This document shows positions 51,230-61,565 of a DNA stretch of 64,000 nt, in pieces (positions within the stretch are counted from its first letter, which is position 1; the number at the start of each line of letters is the position of its first letter). The stretch spans positions 80,914,154-80,978,153 of the forward strand of contig OY757912.1 of assembly GCA_963585895.1 (NCBI GenBank), in the 5' to 3' direction. The stretch is from Sepioteuthis lessoniana. Taxonomy: Eukaryota > Mollusca > Cephalopoda > Myopsida > Loliginidae. The translations under genes were made by a program, and so were the position numbers. Below the pieces are notes generated by a model. The model was not told the DNA's origin. It did not search any database and saw only the letters and a list, made by a program, of their open reading frames with translations.

Positions 51230-52060
51230 TAATTCATTGGATAGTTCCCAAGAATGCCCTCTTAATTTCTTTTTCTTACTATTATTTTTTAAATCATCTA
51301 ATTCAATCTTAATTTTTTTTACAGTATTGCTGTTTTTGATCTGATTAGGCAATTTGTACCAAAAACATACTACTTTATTAGCAAAAAAATCCTATTGGTT
51401 TGTAGACTTAGTTTTTAATTGTAAATTTCCAGTTCAAGGAGAAATATAAAAAATATGTCATGATTAGAAATTCCAGTAATTATTTTGAAAGTTTTAACTA
51501 GATCACCAACTATCCTTCTTTTTTGTAAAGTAGTTAATCCTAATTTCTCTAATCTCTCCTTATAACTGTAATCATTTACTTTTTATTATTTTTGTCACTC
51601 TTCTTTGTATCCCCTTCAGTCTCAATATTACACTCTAATTTCCTTGTCTATGCACTGGAGCCTAGGCCTGAGTACAATATTCTCTATGAGGTCTTATTAG
51701 AGTTTTATATATCTTTAAAACAATATTTGCTTTCTTTACTAACCATCCACCCAGTAATTCCATTTGTCCTCAATACAATTGACAAAATGTAATTATCAGC
51801 TTTAAATGTATTATCAAAGCCAACCCCTAAATCACATTCCTCATTTATTTTTTGATTTCCTTGTTGCTTAATTCATATTTAACTTTGGATCCAATATCTA
51901 CTAGTTTAATATTTTTCTCTGTTAAATTTTAATTTCTGTTTATCTTCCCATTTAGATCCTTTTGTGCTATTTCTTTTGATAATGATCTAACAAGTAGTTT
52001 TACATCAGCAAATAGTTTTATTTCTGAATTAAACTGAATAAAATTTAAATAAGATTCTTT
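51230..52060 (-). pseudogene. LINE reverse transcriptase C-terminal part, jockey/CR1 type (family 2)
   Basis: On - the translation gives EIKLFADVKLLVRSLSKE (FADD box with one Asp lost), then pieces matching the usual region after the palm. These are HIGSKVKYEL-like words, and the typical YKERLEKLGLTTLQKRR, IVGDLVKTFKIITGIS and CLIRSKTAI at about 51560-51320. This conserved region is characteristic of jockey/CR1/L2-type LINE proteins. Several stops and frame changes occur. It differs from family 1 at 22.6-23.9 kb. The 5' part is absent or unrecognisable. Confidence 0.8.
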
Positions 52061-52225
52061 AAGGAACCAATTGTTATTAAATTTGGAGTGATTATATATC
52101 AATATATCTACTTCAAAAATACTAAGATCCAACATGGCTGACATCATACACTGTAAAGAAGCTGAATATTTAAGGAGGCCAAGTAATAACATTGTTGACT
52201 GTAAGGAGGTTGGACACAGATAATT

Positions 52226-52227
<2 letters not shown>

Positions 52228-52265
<38 letters not shown>
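52228..52265. repeat. (TA)n microsatellite, mariner target
   Basis: TA repeats directly before the mariner left end; more TA repeats follow its right end (53163-53186). The element probably inserted into one TA tract and split it. Confidence 0.85.
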
Positions 52266-52266
<1 letters not shown>

Positions 52267-53163
52267 CAGGGTGGAATGATAAAATTGTCGCCCTAGAAAA
52301 GACGACATGATTCCATTTCCGTTTAATGAAAACCGGTTTTCTTTTTTGTTGCAGACCATCTACTAGTTGGCCAGTTGTGTACAAATCCCAAGAGCGATAG
52401 GAGCCTTCTATCATGTCTGAAAGTGACACAATGTTCAACGAGTGAGATCGGAGATACGCCGCTGTATAACTCATGCTCTCTACTGATCCAAGTTATGACA
52501 ACAGGAACATTGCCAGCACCCTCAAAATGCAAATCCGGACAGTTCAACGTGCCCAGGGTGATGAAAACAAAGTTTCTGGCTATGGTTATGGTCTTTGGTG
52601 TGGTTTCAAGTGAGGGCCACATCATGCCAACTCACATCTTCGAAGTCAGCTTGAAAGTCAACACCAAAGTGTACCTGGATGTGCTGAAGAGTCTGGTGAT
52701 CCCCTGGTGCAATCAGGTGGCTGGTGGCAGACCCTGGGTGTGGCAGCAGGACTCGGCGCTGGCCCACAAGTCCAAAGAGACCCAGGCTTGGCTTCAGAAG
52801 GAGTACTACGACTTTGTACCCTTCTTTCACTGGCCCCCTCCTACCCTGACCTGAACCCGCTGGACTAATTCATTTGGTCATACATCAAGGACATCACCAA
52901 CATGACCTCCCACAACACCAGAGCCAGCCTGATTGCCGCCATCCACCGAGTATTCGTCGAGCTTCTGCCGGCACTTGTGGAAAAGGCATGCTCCCAGTTC
53001 CGGATCCGTATTGAGGCGGCGATTGAGGCTGAAGGCAGCTACATTGAATAGATGTCAGCTCTACTACATAATCAAGTTACCTGAATTGATTTTTTCAATA
53101 AAAGTTTTAAAATAAAGCTGTAGTGTTGTTTTCTTTAGGATGACAATTTTATCGTTCCACCCT
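52267..53163 (+). mobile_element. Internally deleted mariner with TIRs inside a TA tract
   Basis: The left end CAGGGTGGAATGATAAAATT and the right end (read on -) AGGGTGGAACGATAAAATTG share about 32 bp with around four mismatches. Length is about 897 bp, some 400 bp short of an autonomous element. It shares its transposase type with the old relic at 16.9-18.0 kb, but its higher GC content and intact ends show it is much younger. Confidence 0.9.
52412..53051 (+). pseudogene. Mariner-type transposase with internal deletion
   Basis: The N-terminal part starts MSESDTMFNE at 52412 with a TGA right after, and includes the helix-turn-helix words IASTLKMQIRTVQRAQGDEN. Near 52560 it switches frame into the catalytic part, MVFGVVSSEGHIMPTHIF, so the segment with the first catalytic Asp is deleted. 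VWQQDSALAHKSKETQAWLQ keeps the second Asp. A further shift near 52845 precedes YPDLNPLD (third Asp) and a TAA. The C terminus is EGSYIE with TAG at 53049. Confidence 0.87.
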
Positions 53164-53189
53164 ATATATATATATATATATATATTGAT

Positions 53190-54296
53190 CCAAAGAAAGG
53201 AACAAATTTCATCTGACTTTCAGAAATCCATTGTATTACTTATTTTTTTGTATTATTTGGGAATTTCAAGTTTCACTTTTTTTTTCCCAGACACTTTTGA
53301 TAAGTTTGTCTGCTATCAATTAACATACTAATTAAGTACAATTTGTTTTGCCTACTGTTGACAAATATCTATAAATTAGCAGTATTTGCTTGGTCACACA
53401 TTCTAGTGACTAGTCTCACTTTTCTCTTGTATAATTGGTATTGTTCAAAATAAAATTATTGCTTAGTTAATGATTTTGCTATCCAACTAGTAAACACACA
53501 GATCTTTGTTGTCTAACACAACTCTTATTGTTAGTGCAGAAAATTACTATTAAGCATCTTAACTATGTACAATGACTACTTGTACTTTCTTTTTATATCA
53601 AGAAGAGTTACCTTCTCTGTTTTAGGTATATCCTACTTTTTGATGATATAAAGTGGGTTTTACCATCATCAGTTTCAGCCAGTACTCATTTGCTTAGTTG
53701 TCAGTCACAAATAAAGAATGTTTGAAATAAAAACAGAAATATTTGACATAGTTTACAGACCAGGAGTTGATAATACAAATAAAATATACAGTGCGTGGTG
53801 ACAAAGACAGTGGTGATCACTGGTTACAATATTGAACTAATACATGTGAAAGTTATAGATCAATTTTTGATGCAACAATGAAATAAGCTGAGATTATTAA
53901 TGAAAATAAAGTTTTACTATCAATGGATCCTCATGGATATTGATGTGATGTGAAGTTTATTGATATTTATTTTAGAAATATGTGCATTAAAATATTTCCA
54001 TGACACTTTCTAGTATATTTATTGACTTCATTTAGAAAAAATTAAGTAGCAAAAAAGATGATTTAAAATCTTAATTTGAAAGATTTAAGATGTTCTAAAT
54101 AGTTTTTAACTAGTCCAAATTCTCAAAGCTTTATTTGTGAATTTTACTCTGTATGTAAACATACTTGTTAAAGCATATGTGCATACTATTTAATCTATGT
54201 GACTCCAGAATTAATACTTCTGTTAGACAACATTTTTTTCATAGTTATTCAAATGATTTTCAGATTTTTTTCCCAAATGTTCATATTCACTTTCAG
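53190..54296. other. AK9 intron 1, last part
   Basis: AT-rich intron sequence ending in the acceptor TTCACTTTCAG at 54286-54296. No element or other exon recognised. Confidence 0.5.
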
Positions 54297-54417
54297 AGTG
54301 AACAAAAATTTTTGCTTTCAAAACCTACTTGCTTCATCATCATGGGTAAACCTGGTTCTGGGAAGACAACCTTAGCACAAAGATTTGCTCAATACTGGAG
54401 ATGTGAGTTTCTAAATG
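54297..54417 (+). CDS. AK9: Adenylate kinase 9, exon 2: P-loop of the first kinase domain
   Basis: Acceptor TTTCAG|AGTGAA at 54296 and donor ATG|GTAAGT at 54418 bound 121 bases (phase 0 in, phase 1 out). The product is SEQKFLLSKPTCFIIMGKPG, then SGKTTLAQRFAQYWRCEFLN. GKPGSGKT is a Walker A motif that binds the phosphates of ATP. Vertebrate AK9 has the equivalent SKPVCFVVFGKPGVGKTTLA at its N terminus. AK9 is a large multi-domain nucleoside phosphate kinase that transfers phosphate from ATP to AMP and other nucleoside monophosphates. This is the strongest host-gene match in the window. Confidence 0.93.
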
Positions 54418-54423
54418 GTAAGT

Positions 54424-54699
54424 ACTTTGCATAGGTTATTGTCTCCATCCTCAACATAATCATCAAAACCATTCAATATCTGTGACATCTTTATCATAGA
54501 AAAATAATAAGTTTAACATTTGATGTTAAACATTCTCATAAGCAACATTTAAAAATCTTCAAAGAAAAAAATGTATTTTGTTTTATATTCCTTTATTGTA
54601 TATTTTCCCTTTACAATCTCAGAAATGTTTAATAGTTATAAAAGTTCTAAATGTTACAGACAAATGTATGGTTGCAAGAAGTGAAGGATGAGAGGAATG
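54424..54699. other. AK9 intron 2, start
   Basis: AT-rich; nothing recognised. Confidence 0.5.
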
Positions 54700-55275
54700 G
54701 ATTTAATTTCATTTATTTTAAGATAAATAAAAGTTGGCATGTTAGAAGAGATATAGGCTCTCTTCTTCCATCAGATGTAGGTCAGGAGGTAAGCAGGTGT
54801 AAGTCATTCTTGACTGGCTTTCTTCTTCCACCAGATATGGGTTAGGAGATGAATGTGTAAGTTGTTCTTGGGTGACTGGTTTGTTATTTGTGGCACAGTG
54901 TGTGAGATGTGGGTCAGTAAGTCTTGGTCTTGTGTTAGAATGCAGAGCTTAATTTAGTTGGGTGTCAGCATTCTTTGATCTTGTCTGAAATGTGACATAT
55001 GACAGCCCTCTCTCTCTCTCAAAGTCCACCAGAGTCAACTGACTTTTTAAAACTTTTGTTGAGTGTTTTATAACCATGTTTGGGATCAAATTGGCTCTGA
55101 AAAAATTTGGTGTGGAAAGTTCATGATTAGTTGAAAAAAGGACCTTTTTAATTGTAAATTTATTTTTACATTTCGACTGGGTGTGTGGAGCCTACCTGCA
55201 CAGTGACATGTTTTATTCATTTTGGTGTCGGGCTTTGTCCAGACAACATCCGGTTAATGTTAACTTTTTCAACTG
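54700..55275 (-). repeat. Dispersed repeat B, inverted copy
   Basis: Reverse-complement relative of 7990-8540. It includes GAGCCTACCTGCACAGTG, CTTCTTCCACCAGATATGGG and a short TC run. The terminal hairpin seen at 7967-8061 is absent; only one copy of the GGACAAAGCC-type end is present (about 55235). Confidence 0.65.
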
Positions 55276-55569
55276 AAATATTCGCTCATGGTGTTTTTAT
55301 TTGTTTGTTTATTCATTTTGTTAGTGAATTAGTTTGGAATGTATTAGTAAATCTGAAGAGATTTCTCTATATAACATATATAATCATTAATAATATGATT
55401 GGGAAGGTGTGGGGTTAGTGATTGAAATATTATCTATGTAGGTTATTACAGACCTAAGCAAAATTTTTTCACTATCTCATTGCCAATAAATTCTACACGA
55501 CACATTTAACATCAGTTTTGAACTGGTTGAATTAATTTTAGCAACAATGTATGCATTCATCTAAACTCT

Positions 55570-55885
55570 CTGTCATGGGCAAGATGTGTCACAAGGTTAA
55601 TTTTTAAACAAAATAAAGCTGGTTTGAATTCAGAGTTTTCCTTCTCCTAGACAGATTGTCATACCAAGGCTAAAGATCTCATTCTACCCCACTACTTATC
55701 CATAGTTAGAGGGAAAAGAAATTCATGCCTTTCTTAAGAGCATTGGCATGAAGTGAAATGCAGTCTGCCCTATTACTTATTCATAGCTAGAGAGAAAAGA
55801 TATAGATTCATGCCTTTCTCAAGAGTATTGGCATGAAGTGAAATGCAAACAGCTTTGTCCAGGGTTTGAACTACTTTAGCATCAA
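55570..55885 (-). repeat. tRNA-derived SINE family A, with internal duplication
   Basis: Body words GTCACAAGGTTAATTTTTAA, GAATTCAGAGTTTTCCTTC and TTCATGCCTTTCT are present. The segment TTCATGCCTTTCT...GGCATGAAGTGAAATGCA occurs twice (about 55725-55760 and 55810-55845). The right end has CCAGGGTTTGAAC, a B-box-like word on -. Confidence 0.7.
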
Positions 55886-56149
55886 TATAAGTTGATCAGA
55901 AATAAAATTGTCAGTGATAATCAACAGAAGCTAACAGCTTCACTCAGGACTAATTATCCCTATAATTTGTTTAATGTTTAACTTTATAATTTGATTCTCA
56001 TGATTTTAAAATGTTTGAATAGACAAGTTTATAATTAGTAAATAAAGTTTTCTCTATGATTGAATGATTGATTTTAATGACATGTAAACCTGTCTATGTA
56101 GATTTTATGTTTAGAGATTATGGTTCATTGCACGTTCATTTGTATAGTT

Positions 56150-56970
56150 GTTTTTTAAGAGTTTTTGCATACAGTTATATGATGTCAAGTATTCCAATCT
56201 GATGCAAATATTTTTCACACAGTTGAATGGTTTCAAGTATTCATATCAAATACTAATAATTTATACACAATTATATGGTTTCAAGTAATTATTTCTAGTT
56301 AATAATAATCATTTGTTTGCACAGTTATATGGTTTTAAGTAACTAATAATAATAAGTAACTATTCATAATACCGGGCCATTGGCCTAATGAGTAGAGTGT
56401 TCTCCAATGGTCTGGGAGACTGGGGTTCAATCCAAGGTCGAGTCATACCAAAGACTCAAAAAATTGTACTTGATTCCATCTTGCTTAGTACTATAACATG
56501 AGGATCAAGGGTAAAGTGGAGCAATCCAGGGAATGGAGTAGTGCCCTTCCCTACACCTTGGTGTAATAGCTATTGAAAAAGGAGCCTTCGGGTCACCCTC
56601 GACTAAGGACGCCAACAACTTACTTTTTATTCATAATACAAATAATTTACAGTTATATGTTATCAAGTATTTCTATCTAATACTAATGATTGTTTTCAAG
56701 TAATTATTTCAATTTAGAAATAGCTATTTGTTTGCACACAGTTATATGATTTCAAGAAACTAATAACAATAATCCTTAGTAAACAATTGTATTCTGAATA
56801 CAAATGATTTATAGTTATATAATATCAAGTATTTCTATCCAATTTTTATAATTTTCAAACAGATCTATTTGACCCATAGATGAGACCTTAACAGGTACTA
56901 CCACTCTGGATCAGAGTCAACCTGGTAGTTATGGCAATGAAGGAGTGCTCCATACTCCCCAGATCTAAAA
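56150..56970 (+). repeat. Composite repeat D, copy 4, split by a SINE
   Basis: Array words CAGTTATATGGTTTCAAGTA and ATCAAGTATTTCTATC recur from about 56160 to 56860. Then comes the GC-richer module from CCCATAGATGAGACCTTAAC to TCCCCAGATCT (56873-56967). The SINE at 56373-56627 interrupts it. Confidence 0.75.
56373..56627 (+). repeat. tRNA-derived SINE family C with 12-bp TSD
   Basis: Head CGGGCCATTGGCCTAATGAG (A-box-like TGGCCTAATG) and GGGGTTCAATCC (B box) are followed by a body ending GGTCACCCTCGACTAAGGAC. A perfect TATTCATAATAC flanks both sides (56361-56372 and 56628-56639), a target-site duplication typical of LINE-driven insertion. Confidence 0.9.
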
Positions 56971-57137
56971 AAAAGTGTCTCAACATCATATGCAATAAAG
57001 AAAGATTTGTCAAAAATCTCTGACACCTTACCAATTAAAATATGATGAAATCTTTTGTAACATGTGTGATATTTGTTATTACATAATTCTCAATTGATTG
57101 AATTGTATCATCCTTAGAAGATATTTTTAATTTTACT

Positions 57138-57197
57138 AATACTAATTTTAAAGTTATTTTTACTTTGTAAAGTAAAAATAACTTTAGAGTTAGTATT
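57138..57197. repeat. Palindrome: 29-bp arms, 2-nt loop
   Basis: AATACTAATTTTAAAGTTAT... is followed two bases later by its reverse complement with two mismatches, ending AACTTTAGAGTTAGTATT. Confidence 0.9.
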
Positions 57198-57549
57198 TTC
57201 TTTCATTGGATGGAATAAAATGTATCATTCAAATAGTCTGTTATTAGGAAATCTTACATCTGTTGGTCACTAAACTGCTGTCCTATTTATTGAAGCAAAT
57301 ATATAATTTATTAAGTTAAAATTATTGCCGAATGTATTGTTAAAATATTGTTATAATGGACAATTGATACAAAACCATTCACCATAATCCAGAAATAATT
57401 GATATACCCATGCCGAACCTGTAATAGCACACTAATTAATGATATGACTACATAGTATTTTTTCAAATTTTCATATGAATACCCAGTTGCAAACATTCAT
57501 TATTTTGATAATGGGTATTGTTCTTAGTAATTCTTTTGGTAACTTCAAT

Positions 57550-57644
57550 CTACTAAAAGTAATCAAATATTAATTCACTTCATTCTACTCAAAGTAATTG
57601 AATATTAATCCATTTTAATCTACTAAAAGTAATCAAATATTAAT
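57550..57644 (+). repeat. 35-bp tandem repeat, 2.7 units
   Basis: CTACTAAAAGTAATCAAATA recurs at 57550 and 57620, with a variant CTACTCAAAGTAATTGAATA at 57585. Confidence 0.9.
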
Positions 57645-57738
57645 GTTGGTTTGAAAATAAACCATAAAGAATATGTAAATAAAATTGTAAAAAATGTCTT
57701 ATATGGATTTGTACTGCTTTATTTGAATTACATTTGTT

Positions 57739-58260
57739 TGTAACTTTTTTAATGTATGAGGATGTAGCAGTCACAGATCTATTTCCTCTCGTGAATCAAT
57801 GCCCCTGCCAAGCAATTCGGCCACTCACTGACCAGTCAGCAGTAGAGTGCATTGATTCCTTCTTCCTCTCTAGAACTATTTTTTCTATCCCTTTTTGGAA
57901 GTCACAACGAGTCAAAGAGCACCTAGTTAGTAGCCAAGACAGACCTCTCTCACATCCTCTGCTACAGACATTTCACTTGGAACTCCTTCACTGAAGAACA
58001 CGTTGCTACTAGCTTCACACACAGAAGAACCAGCCTTGCAGCCAATCACCCGAGCTACTTGCTACAGTGACACACTTCCAACAAACTCAAGGACCAACAT
58101 ACTAACTGGCGACACCAGAAAGAACCTTTTCTCACTCTGACTCGTTTACTTCAGCTACAATAATAAACCTTTCATTGTTATGTTTTCAAAAGAAGTTTCG
58201 TTATTTATTTGTCTTGTCAATTAATTTATAGTGTTATAGAAACTAACCATTCAACACTAA
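57739..58260 (+). repeat. Gypsy-type LTR (left boundary approximate)
   Basis: A G/C-richer block begins near TGTAACTTTTTT (57739) or TGTATGAGGATG (57753). It ends ACCATTCAACACTAA just before a primer-binding site, with AATAAACC near 58162 as a possible polyadenylation signal. Unlike a solo LTR it keeps the start of the internal region. No coding sequence or second LTR follows. The open frame 57734-57994 inside it shows no similarity. Confidence 0.65.
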
Positions 58261-58261
58261 A

Positions 58262-58278
58262 TTGGTGACCTCGATGTG
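58262..58278 (+). other. Retrotransposon primer-binding site
   Basis: TTGGTGACCTCGATGTG immediately after the LTR has the TGGTGACC start common in invertebrate gypsy elements. Intron sequence and AK9 exon 3 follow within about 90 bases. Confidence 0.65.
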
Positions 58279-58369
58279 ATATGAATACGTAAACTTCCGA
58301 TAAAATTTTATTTGTATGTACCAGAAATTTTGTTCAGAAAATAAATATTGATAAAATTTTCTCTTTTAG

Positions 58370-58519
58370 CCAGTATGTTACTGTCTGAAATTTTGAGATC
58401 ATCTGATGACAGAGCTAATGCATTATGGCAGATTTTGTCTAAAGGAGAACAAATTTCTGAAGAAATGGTCTTTCATTTATTAGAACAAAAAATCAATTCC
58501 CCTGAGGTTAGGCATCATG
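58370..58519 (+). CDS. AK9: Adenylate kinase 9, exon 3
   Basis: Acceptor CTCTTTTAG|CC and donor CATG|GTAAGT bound 150 bases, phase 1 in and out. The product continues (N)ASMLLSEILRSSDDRANALW, then QILSKGEQISEEMVFHLLEQ and KINSPEVRHHG. It aligns with the vertebrate AK9 segment whose ending is KLNSPEVCHFG, the NMP-binding region of the first kinase domain. The spacing from the P-loop matches the family within about one residue. A gypsy LTR lies about 110 bases upstream. Confidence 0.92.
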
Positions 58520-59167
58520 GTAAGTATAACATTCTTTTTTATAATGTTTTCATTATCAAAAGTATCTATTACTTATTTCACTTTCAGACTATTCTTTGGG
58601 ATCATCATATTCCTTATCAAAACTTTTATATTATATCATACTTATCTTTGAGAATCAATACTCTGCTTACTTTCATTCTCTGAGATATCTAAGCAGATTT
58701 AATCAAGATTTTTTTTTTTAAATACCTTGGATAGTAAATTGAAAATTACTCCAGTTAAATTTGAAGAAAACAAAGAAAAGCATGGCACCAACTTGATTTG
58801 TATAATAAATTCTAAATAGACAAAACCTGTTCACATCTGCAGAAATTTAATCACTTATAGGTCTATTATCCGTCTAAATTTCAGCGATAAGTTATTATTT
58901 ATATTAATTACATAATTTGAACTATATCCTTTTCTTGGTTGTTATACTCATAAAATTTGGGCCACTGTACCCTTAGGCCTTCTGGTATATTACTCTATTG
59001 ACTGTGTAAATCTGTGTACCAAGCAGTGCATTTTATACACAATAGATAAAAAATGCTGAAATATAATCATTACATCTTTTTATCATTACTTGCAATTTTA
59101 CACTAAATGTTTAATTCAAAAGTTATACACTTATCTTTATATATCAGAGTAGAAAATGAGAACTTTT
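58520..59167. other. AK9 intron 3, first part
   Basis: AT-rich; the open frame running on from exon 3 to 58683 is intron read-through. Nothing recognised. Confidence 0.5.
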
Positions 59168-59404
59168 AAGGTTTGGTTTCTCTGTTTAATGGCATATCAA
59201 CCTTTGTAGGTTATTTAATGCCAAAGCCATTCTCCTAGAAGAACAATAGTGGTACTATTTAACCCATAGCTGGGAGGATAAGGGGGTTCATACCTTTCCC
59301 AAGGGTATTTGCGCGAAAGTGAACATGATAGCGCGACTGGAGTACGAACTCACGTACTACGATTTCACAGTCCATCGCTTTAACCATTACACCACGAGGA
59401 CACC
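59168..59404 (-). repeat. tRNA-derived SINE, family B (well preserved)
   Basis: On - the head reads GTCCTCGTGGTGTAATGGTT (A box) and GAGTTCGTACTCC (B box). A body with GGGAAAGGTATGAACCCCC follows, then a tail containing GGCATTAAATAACCTAC and ATATGCCATTAAACAGAG. The tail motif also occurs at the start of composite repeat D, so the two families share sequence. Confidence 0.88.
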
Positions 59405-59486
59405 CCAGAACTTTTAAATTTCAATGAAGATGTTATTTTACATAGATGTTATTGACTTGAAATAAATTATTTTCTTTATTTTTCAG

Positions 59487-59599
59487 GTTACATTCTTGAT
59501 GATTTTCCAAATATTTGTGAAGACTATATGAATATCCAGGATCAATTTGAACGGATGAAAACCTGGAAACTAACCCCTGATTATATTATAAATTTAAGG
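59487..59599 (+). CDS. AK9: Adenylate kinase 9, exon 4
   Basis: Acceptor TTATTTTTCAG|GT and donor AGG|GTAATA bound 113 bases, phase 1 in, phase 0 out. The product is (G)YILDDFPNICEDYMNIQDQF and ERMKTWKLTPDYIINLR. It corresponds to the vertebrate AK9 stretch GYIITEIP...LKPDVIINIK, in which GYIxDxFP resembles the adenylate kinase GxxLDGFP motif, here with Asp-Asp-Phe-Pro. The next exon (expected to begin near CPD/DLxxR) was not found before 64000, so intron 4 is at least 4.4 kb. Confidence 0.92.
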
Positions 59600-59859
59600 G
59601 TAATATTTAATTTGTCTTGTGCTTTTCTAGAGATTTTGTTTTTTAAAACAATTCTTGCAAAATAATTTCTTTCAACAATAATTTTTTACTTAATTAGTTA
59701 AAACTGACTCAAGTTACACATATGAAAAATACTGTAATAAAAACAAATGGATATAACCAAAATCAGGGTTATAATGTGTGCATGTCAATGATTACTTCTG
59801 AAAATAAAGTGGCAGAAATTAAAAAAAAAACAACAAATTTAGCTCATAAATTTTAAATA

Positions 59860-59990
59860 CACTGGTTTATAAAAATAAATTTTGGGTCTGAGGCAAGAAT
59901 GGGGATAGGTGTTTTTTGTTAATTTTGGTGTGCTGAATTCAAATTTATAAATAGTTTTTCTCTATCACCTCTAGTTTTCTGGCTTTTAAA
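59860..59990 (+). repeat. Left terminal inverted repeat
   Basis: Aligns with 61915-62031 in inverse orientation; the best-conserved part is TGCTGAATTCAAATTT (59931-59946). Confidence 0.7.
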
Positions 59991-60139
59991 TAGTCTCATT
60001 TTAGTATAAACAGAGAATATATGTGCATATTTCAAGAGTTGCAGCAGCTTATAACAGATAAAACAGGATAGATAAAGAATACTGATTGAATCAATATACT
60101 TGGATGACACAATTACACAATTCATAGTACCACAGACAG

Positions 60140-61565
60140 TCAGAAGTGTGTTTTCTTAGAAGATCTGGTGTATTTTGCCTCCGGGATGTCATGCAAGAGC
60201 ATCCAGCAGAAGTCTCCCATCATGCCGGGGTTCCATTTGCCTTGATAGTTGCTCTCCATCTTTGTAATGTCTTGGTGGAATCTTTCTCCATACTTATCAC
60301 TCACTGCTCCAAGGTTTGGCGGGAAGAAGTTGAGGTGGGAATGGAGAAAATGAATCTTGAGTAACATTCGGCACCCCATATCCTCATAAGACTTTAGCAA
60401 CTTCTCAATACAGGCTTGGTAATCTGGTATGCGTGTGTTACCAAGGAAGCCACTACAGACTGACTTGAATGCTTCCCATGCTCTCAGTTCCTTTAAGTTA
60501 AGAAGCTCCTCAAAATCAGTATCCTTCAGCACTTCTCAGATCTGAGGTCCAACAAAGATGCCCTCTTTGAGCTTAGCAGCTCTAAAACCTGGGAACACAG
60601 TAGACAAGTGTTGGAAAGCAGCACCATTTTTGTGCAACACCTTCACAAAATTCTTCATCAAACCAAGCTTGATGTGAAGAGGAGGAAGAAGCACCTTATT
60701 CATGTCCACCTGAGGATTCTCCTTGAGGCTGTGTTCGCCAGGAACAAAAGTGCTTCTCAACCCCCAGTCTTTCTGCTTGTAATGCTGGGATACAGCTCGA
60801 CTATCCCAGAGACAGAGAAAACAATAGTACTTTGTGAAGCCTGCTTGCATACCCTTAAGAAGACCAATGAGCTTATTTGTTCCGATTCCTGAAACTGGTG
60901 ATCCTTACATCTTCCTGGACTAGGTTCCACTGTTTAAGCTGAGAAGCCAAGAGCTCTGACTGCTGTTTTGACAGATACAAATCATGAGCAAGATCATTCA
61001 GGTCTTCTTGTGTGATCCAGTGTGGCTCATTGCCTCTTGTTCCTGAATATGTAGACTCAATATCTTCCAAAGATATTGACTTGGCAGAATCCTCCCTTGA
61101 AGGCTTTTCTTCATCTGATGAAGAAAGAAGATCCTTATTTACTGGAGGTGTGGGTACAGGAAGATCATCTGAATGGGGAACGGGTCTCATAGCAGATTGA
61201 AGGTTGGGATATTTGATCTTTTTCCTAGAAGATGCATTGAAACCAGTTATATTAGTTAAACAAAAATAACAATCATCTGCGTGGTTTCGTGGCTCTCTCC
61301 TAACCATCGAGACTGCAAAGTTGAAAGCCACTTTCTTGCCATTAAACCATGCAGTTAGTCCATTGTAGCAGGGTTTACAACAGATGTTTGGAGCCCAAGA
61401 CTTGTCCTGATCACTAATTTTACAGTCAAAATAGTGAAAGTAGGCAGTTCTGAGGAGGGAAGTGATGGTTCGACGCTGTGCAACTGTTGTGAAGTCCCCA
61501 CACACGTAGCAGAAAGAATTAACCTTGTTGTGGCATCCTCAACATTTTGACGTGCTTGAAGCCAT
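60140..61565 (-). pseudogene. Unclassified zinc-binding protein of a TIR element, nearly intact
   Basis: I do not recognise a named family, though similar multi-copy proteins seem familiar from invertebrate genomes. The likely start is Met at 61565 (MASSTSKC). About 474 codons follow without introns. A Cys-rich N-terminal part (FCYVCGDFTT, CCKPCYNGL, DDCYFCL) could bind zinc. A Ser/Glu-rich linker near residues 140-165 follows, then a C-terminal part with YYCFLCLWDSRA, LPPLHIKLGLMKNFVK, KIHFLHSHLNF and GERFHQDI. Lesions: TGA at about 61539 after SKC, a 1-base insertion near 60867 and a TGA at about 60535 after VGPQI. The two TGAs sit where Arg is plausible. The conserved-looking D, H and E suggest a nuclease or transposase, but this is inference. 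Confidence 0.7.

Noticed and set aside
54651-54845. Extra AK9 exon in intron 2
   Set aside because: The sequence belongs to dispersed repeat B, and exons 2 and 3 already join with family-like spacing.
59340-59404. tRNA gene on the - strand
   Set aside because: A and B boxes are good, but the sequence continues into a SINE body and tail shared with 27.66 kb.
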